The notes under the pieces are model-generated. The model saw nothing but the letters and a program-made list of their open reading frames with translations. It did not search any database and had not been told where the DNA came from. From positions 3,800,001-3,864,000 of the forward strand of contig NZ_LT838813.1 of NCBI RefSeq assembly GCF_900176595.1: a DNA stretch of 64,000 bases. Direction: 5' to 3'. Below are positions 60,622-64,000 of the stretch, piece by piece. The stretch comes from Aquiflexum balticum DSM 16537 (GTDB lineage: Bacteria > Bacteroidota > Bacteroidia > Cytophagales > Cyclobacteriaceae). The translations under genes and the position numbers were made by a program. Positions within the stretch are counted from its first letter, which is position 1; every line of letters begins with the position of its first letter.

Positions 60622-60651
60622 AAAAAAAGGCAGTGATCTTCTCACTGCCTT
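60622..60651 (-). terminator. Terminator of the SerB-SerA fusion gene
   Basis: AAGGCAGTGA and TCACTGCCTT form a perfect ten-pair stem with a 5-base loop. On the minus strand it is followed by TTTTTTT, about 75 bp after the serA stop codon. Confidence 0.85.
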
Positions 60652-60727
60652 AAATCTGGAAATTTATTTATTTATATCTCCAAAATAGTTCAAAGGATGA
60701 TATAATATCTATCAATATCCGCAAATA

Positions 60728-62620
60728 TCAATACAAAACCCTAAACCTAATAGTCCCTGGAATAGCCTTCATTTCATCGATTAATTGTGGAGAATAGGCT
60801 TTGTCAATATCCGAAATCACATAGCCTATTTTTTCATTGGTTTTGAGGTATTGGCCTACAATGTTGATTTCAAAATCTGCTAGAATTCTGTTGATTTTTG
60901 CCAAGACTCCAGGTTCATTTTGATGGACGTGTATCAGCCTGTGCGCATCTTTAAGGAACGGCAGTTGGATATTGGGAAAGTTTACAGAGTTGAAAGTATT
61001 GCCTGTATTGATATACTCCATGATTTTTCCGGGGACAAACCTTGCGATATTCTGCTGCGCTTCCAATGTAGATCCGCCAATGTGAGGTGTCAAGATGGTG
61101 TTTTTCATGCCGATCAATTCTGAAACAAATGGCTCCGCATTGTTTTTTGGTTCCTCAGGAAAAACATCAATTGCTGCACCTGCAATATGTCCGGTTTCCA
61201 AAGCATCTTTCAAAGCCTTGATATTCACTACATGACCCCTGCTCAAATTCACCAAGTAAGATCCTGGTTTCATTTTAGCGATTTTTGACTTGTCAATGAT
61301 GTTTTTATTGTCTTTTCTTCCATCCACATGTAATGAAATCACATCGCAATGTGCCAGTAATTCATCAAGGGAATCCATTTTGGTGGCATTTCCCAAAGCC
61401 AATTTTTCAATGACATCATAGTAATACACGTCAAGCCCCATATTTTCTGCCAGAACAGAAAGTTGGGCACCGATATTTCCATAACCTACGATACCGAGTT
61501 TTTTACCTCTGATTTCAAAACTACCACTGGCAGATTTATCCCAGATCCCCTTATGCATGCCATGGCTTTTGTCATGAAAGCCTCTCATCAAAAATATGAT
61601 TTCTGCTATTGCCATTTCCACTACCGAACGGGTATTGCTGAATGGTGCGTTGAATACGGCAATACCTTTCTCAGTGCAGGTTTCCAGATCAATCTGATTG
61701 GTTCCGATGCAGAATGCCCCGATAGATATCAATCTATTGGCATTTTCCAAGACCTTTTTGGTGACATTGGTTTTGGATCGAATGCCGAGTACAGAAACAT
61801 TTTTGATTTTTTCCGCCAATTCATCTTCAGATAGGGCAGAAGAAATAACCTCTACATTGTATCCTTCATGGTTCATCAGTTCTATCCCAATTGGGTGAAC
61901 ATTTTCAAGAAGCAATACATTTATTCGGCTTTTTGGGTAAGAGAATTTCTTGTTCATTTTATTGACATAAAGGATTTCATCAAGACTTGGTGCGATGTGG
62001 TCGGCTTTAGAAGTTACTTTGGGTCTACTTACGTTTTCTGTGAAAGCATAAAACTTATTTGCCATGCCGGAGGCTTTGATCTCATAATCTGTATATCCAT
62101 CTCCGATGACATAGATTTCACCTTCCAGATTCAAATTTTTGATGGTTTCCGGTTTCCCGCCATTTTTTGATAGGATATTTTCCCGGTTGAAATCTACAAT
62201 TTTTCCGGATTCATCGTACACAAATTCATTGGCAAAAACATTTTCAGCCTTGATTCCATATTCGCCCACAATGGGAGTGATAAAATCCTTGAATCCGTTG
62301 GATATAATGATAATGTTGTCAGCATTTTCCTCAAAAAACTCCTTATTTCGCTGAAATGATTTGGAAACTTTGTTTTTCAATTCTACAATCAATTCACTGA
62401 TCTGGGGCTTGGTGGCTTCTAAAATATGCAGTCTTCTTTCTAAACTTTCCCTAAAATTAAGACTTCCTTCCATTCCCATATCGGTAATATCTTTGATAGC
62501 CTGTAATTTTCTTGAACGGTCCGGATCATTGGACAGGCTGATTTCACCTAATACATCTAAAGCTTCTACTTGTGTAAATGTACTGTCAAAGTCAATGATA
62601 AATTTCTTGCTATTGGGCAT
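60728..62620 (-). CDS. serA: Fused phosphoserine phosphatase-like HAD domain and D-3-phosphoglycerate dehydrogenase with ACT domain
   Basis: This 630-residue protein joins two serine-pathway functions. Residues 1-215 are a HAD phosphatase resembling SerB (D10 and D12 in DFDSTFTQ, Ser in IIISNGF, later IGDGYTDYE). Residues about 230-540 are a 3-phosphoglycerate dehydrogenase (Rossmann GIVGYGNIGAQL; catalytic Arg in NLSRGHVVN, Glu in FPEEP, His in LTPHIGGST). A C-terminal ACT domain (about 555-630) suggests serine feedback. The phosphatase would run step 3 and the dehydrogenase step 1. The ATG at 62620 is preferred to 62653 because it sits right before the conserved HAD start. Confidence 0.93.
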   Translation of the reverse strand: MPNSKKFIIDFDSTFTQVEALDVLGEISLSNDPDRSRKLQAIKDITDMGMEGSLNFRESLERRLHILEATKPQISELIVELKNKVSKSFQRNKEFFEENADNIIIISNGFKDFITPIVGEYGIKAENVFANEFVYDESGKIVDFNRENILSKNGGKPETIKNLNLEGEIYVIGDGYTDYEIKASGMANKFYAFTENVSRPKVTSKADHIAPSLDEILYVNKMNKKFSYPKSRINVLLLENVHPIGIELMNHEGYNVEVISSALSEDELAEKIKNVSVLGIRSKTNVTKKVLENANRLISIGAFCIGTNQIDLETCTEKGIAVFNAPFSNTRSVVEMAIAEIIFLMRGFHDKSHGMHKGIWDKSASGSFEIRGKKLGIVGYGNIGAQLSVLAENMGLDVYYYDVIEKLALGNATKMDSLDELLAHCDVISLHVDGRKDNKNIIDKSKIAKMKPGSYLVNLSRGHVVNIKALKDALETGHIAGAAIDVFPEEPKNNAEPFVSELIGMKNTILTPHIGGSTLEAQQNIARFVPGKIMEYINTGNTFNSVNFPNIQLPFLKDAHRLIHVHQNEPGVLAKINRILADFEINIVGQYLKTNEKIGYVISDIDKAYSPQLIDEMKAIPGTIRFRVLY

Positions 62621-62757
62621 TACTGTTATGAAGTTTTTACAATATCTCCTCAAAATTAGAATATTATTAAAAAAGAATGCTTTTTATTACCTAAAATACT
62701 TTGTGACTTTTGATACAATTTTCATGAAATCGATTGAAAAGGATTTAATCGAGCTTA

Positions 62758-63246
62758 TCAGATCAGACTTTCTCCGGTCAATTCGTTGACCAACCATTTT
62801 ATTTCCAGGTTTTCATCATATTCGGCGTCAAGTATAAATTTTTCTTTGTTAACAAGAAATTTATAAATAAACCAATCTGTCTTTGGAGTTGGAATATCCA
62901 GGATTTGACCAAGGGAGAGCCATTCCAATGTTCCTTCATTACAATGCGGGGGAGATACCTTGTCGATTTCGGCCAAATACACATAACTAATCCAATTGTA
63001 TTTAGTCGGGGATGTTTCTGTCAGGATTCCGCAAAATTCCATTGTCCTGACCTTGATTCCAGTTTCCTCCAAAGTCTCTCTGATGGCTCCGGCCTGAGGT
63101 GTTTCAAATGGATCCAATTTACCGCCAATAGGGGTATAAAGGTCTTTATTCGGTTCCTTAAGACGCTTCAAGAGCAAAAAGTCATCTTCATTTTTCAGCA
63201 CACAGATGGTAGCTGCTGTTTTTATTCCAAGTGGTATGGTGCTCAT
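62758..63246 (-). CDS. Nudix hydrolase (MutT-like)
   Basis: The 162-residue protein carries a complete Nudix box, GGKLDPFETPQAGAIRETLEETG, with the REXXEE core that binds Mg and pyrophosphate. The surrounding sequence (ICVLKNEDDFLLLKR, NWISYVYLAEI, WLSLGQILDIP) resembles 8-oxo-dGTP diphosphatase-type members in Gram-negative and Gram-positive bacteria. The exact nucleotide is not determinable. It overlaps the CatA-like gene by 4 bp, so the two are an operon. Confidence 0.9.
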   Translation of the reverse strand: MSTIPLGIKTAATICVLKNEDDFLLLKRLKEPNKDLYTPIGGKLDPFETPQAGAIRETLEETGIKVRTMEFCGILTETSPTKYNWISYVYLAEIDKVSPPHCNEGTLEWLSLGQILDIPTPKTDWFIYKFLVNKEKFILDAEYDENLEIKWLVNELTGESLI

Positions 63247-63866
63247 CTATCCAATAATTTTTGAAATAACTCTATAAACTGTCCGACATGAATCCCATCC
63301 ATCAGGGCATGGTGTACGTGGATGGATACAGGCATGGTTTTGATTCCTTCTGATTCTATAACCTGTCCAAATGAAATCTTTGGGCAGGAATCTGGAAAAG
63401 AAAAACTTCTGGCATGTGAAATTGAAGTGAAGTCTATCCAAGGAATGGAAGAGAAATGGATGACATTATCTCCCGAACCCGCAGGATCAAGTCCTGTGGT
63501 GTTCCTTACCTTTTCTATTTCTATTTTAGCCGATTTTTCGAATTCTTTAAAATCTTCAAGGTAATCCATATAAGAAAAGCCGAATGTTCCATTATCCCTG
63601 TTGATGGTGGGTGATGCATTGATTTTGTCATAGATAAGTACTTGGCCATTCTTGATTCTATACTTAAATGCTTCTATAGAATTAGCTGCTTGTAGTGAAG
63701 CATGGAGGTAATATAGGAAAAATGAGCTCCCTATTGATTTGGATGAATTATATGCTTTAGTACAATTAACGCGAACTGTTACTCCAAAAAACGGTTCTTC
63801 AAATTTACTGAAAAATAAAAAGTGGTCTTTTCTGGACCACTTTTCAATATCAAGAATCCTATACAT
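63243..63866 (-). CDS. CatA-like O-acetyltransferase
   Basis: The 207-residue protein has the chloramphenicol acetyltransferase fold pattern. The catalytic HHALMDG (HHxxxDG) lies at about residues 186-192, and the family opening WSRKDHFLFFSKFEEPFFGVTVRVNCT is well kept, as is SIPWIDFTSISH. Members acetylate chloramphenicol or other hydroxyl acceptors; homologues in environmental Bacteroidota are often not resistance enzymes, so no antibiotic phenotype is claimed. It is probably coupled to the Nudix gene by the 4-bp overlap. Confidence 0.88.
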   Translation of the reverse strand: MYRILDIEKWSRKDHFLFFSKFEEPFFGVTVRVNCTKAYNSSKSIGSSFFLYYLHASLQAANSIEAFKYRIKNGQVLIYDKINASPTINRDNGTFGFSYMDYLEDFKEFEKSAKIEIEKVRNTTGLDPAGSGDNVIHFSSIPWIDFTSISHARSFSFPDSCPKISFGQVIESEGIKTMPVSIHVHHALMDGIHVGQFIELFQKLLDR

Positions 63867-63876
63867 AGATAAGGTT

Positions 63877-64000
63877 TTATTTGATAGACTTGATCAATCT
63901 TTCATTTAGTCCCACATAATCAGGATTCTTTGCTTCTCTTGCCATTTCCATGGATTTTGTTGCACTGTCAATCGCTTCTTTCTTCATTCCCAAAGCCAGT
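63877..64000 (-). CDS. C-terminal fragment of a TPR-like protein (runs off the window)
   Basis: Only the last 40 codons are in the window, ending in a TAA at 63879. The peptide LALGMKKEAIDSATKSMEMA and the following REAKNPDYVGLNERLIKSIK are a helix-turn-helix pair typical of tetratricopeptide repeats. Several Cytophagales DUF2911 proteins end in a similar way, but that is recollection and not shown here. It precedes no gene on the same strand for at least 10 bp; the CatA-like gene starts 10 bp after its stop. Confidence 0.6.
   Translation of the reverse strand, partial: LALGMKKEAIDSATKSMEMAREAKNPDYVGLNERLIKSIK

Noticed and set aside
63243-63866. Chloramphenicol resistance gene
   Set aside because: The HHxxxDG motif shows a CAT-fold acetyltransferase, but chromosomal homologues in environmental bacteria often have other substrates, so resistance is not claimed.
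1-64000. CRISPR arrays, transposases, integrases, prophage or tRNA genes
   Set aside because: Regular 25-40-bp repeats with unique spacers, DDE or tyrosine recombinase motifs, and tRNA-like cloverleaf sequences ending in CCA were looked for by eye and not found. The tandem repeats at 45706-46013 have no spacers and are not CRISPR.

Overview
The window looks like a chromosomal segment of a marine or freshwater member of the Bacteroidota, most likely order Cytophagales (Cyclobacteriaceae-like). The evidence is the low GC content, the near absence of Shine-Dalgarno sites, promoter boxes of the TTTG / TAnnTTTG type, many SPII lipoproteins, and lineage-typical proteins (a bi-domain MDR-Gfo/Idh/MocA oxidoreductase, a fused SerB-SerA, a fused E1 alpha-beta 2-oxoacid dehydrogenase, DUF3109, a PVC-type cytochrome dehydrogenase). 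The species assignment is inference; no 16S gene or tRNA is visible.

Positions 1-21866 form one long plus-strand surface-polysaccharide locus. It begins with a Wzx-type flippase, a Wzy-like polymerase and a GT4 glycosyltransferase. A complete three-gene UDP-N-acetyl-L-fucosamine cassette (capE, capF, capG homologues) follows, then a second glycosyltransferase, a hexapeptide O-acetyltransferase, the bi-domain oxidoreductase, an alpha/alpha-barrel-like protein, a WecG/TagA-type ManNAc transferase, a Wzi outer-membrane protein and WecB. The locus ends with RmlA, a WecA/TagO-like polyprenyl-phosphate GlcNAc-1-P transferase, a DegT aminotransferase, a PglC-like sugar transferase and a WbpM/PglF-like 4,6-dehydratase. 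Two alternative initiating phosphoglycosyltransferases are therefore present. The AT-richest genes (flippase, polymerase, glycosyltransferases) look like the variable, serotype-specific core, set between better-conserved sugar-nucleotide genes.

Positions 21969-30779 carry mostly housekeeping genes: alanine dehydrogenase, the fused E1, a lipoprotein, a LuxE-like acyl-adenylating protein, a 39-residue lipoprotein missed by ORF length cut-offs, a receiver-AAA+ regulator without a DNA-binding domain, the RNase P RNA gene, a decayed gene remnant, and a DUF3109 protein. Positions 30874-38030 look catabolic: a NagX-like membrane acyltransferase divergent from a GH20 hexosaminidase, then a large PVC-type cytochrome c dehydrogenase with HEAT repeats.

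Positions 38030-47621 hold a DEAD-box helicase, a three-gene minus-strand operon ending in a kinase-fold protein, a thioesterase, pcm, ribE, an acyl-CoA dehydrogenase divergent from tryptophan 2,3-dioxygenase, an intergenic region with two heptanucleotide tandem arrays, and a COG2509 flavoprotein. Positions 47618-58891 contain a Gfo/Idh/MocA oxidoreductase, two small secreted proteins between imperfect repeats, a DnaQ-GIY-YIG nuclease, a GH99/WbsX-like lipoprotein, and a compact operon (FAH-family hydrolase, M23 peptidase, Bcp, split transketolase). The right end has a RES/Xre toxin-antitoxin pair with a candidate operator, palindromic repeats, the SerB-SerA fusion, a Nudix hydrolase, a CatA-like acetyltransferase and a truncated TPR-like gene running off the window.

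I did not find CRISPR arrays, transposases, prophage genes or an obviously new multi-gene defence system. The least explained items are the kinase-like operon at 39226-41139, the DNA-binding-domain-less regulator abutting rnpB, and the heptad arrays at 45706-46013.
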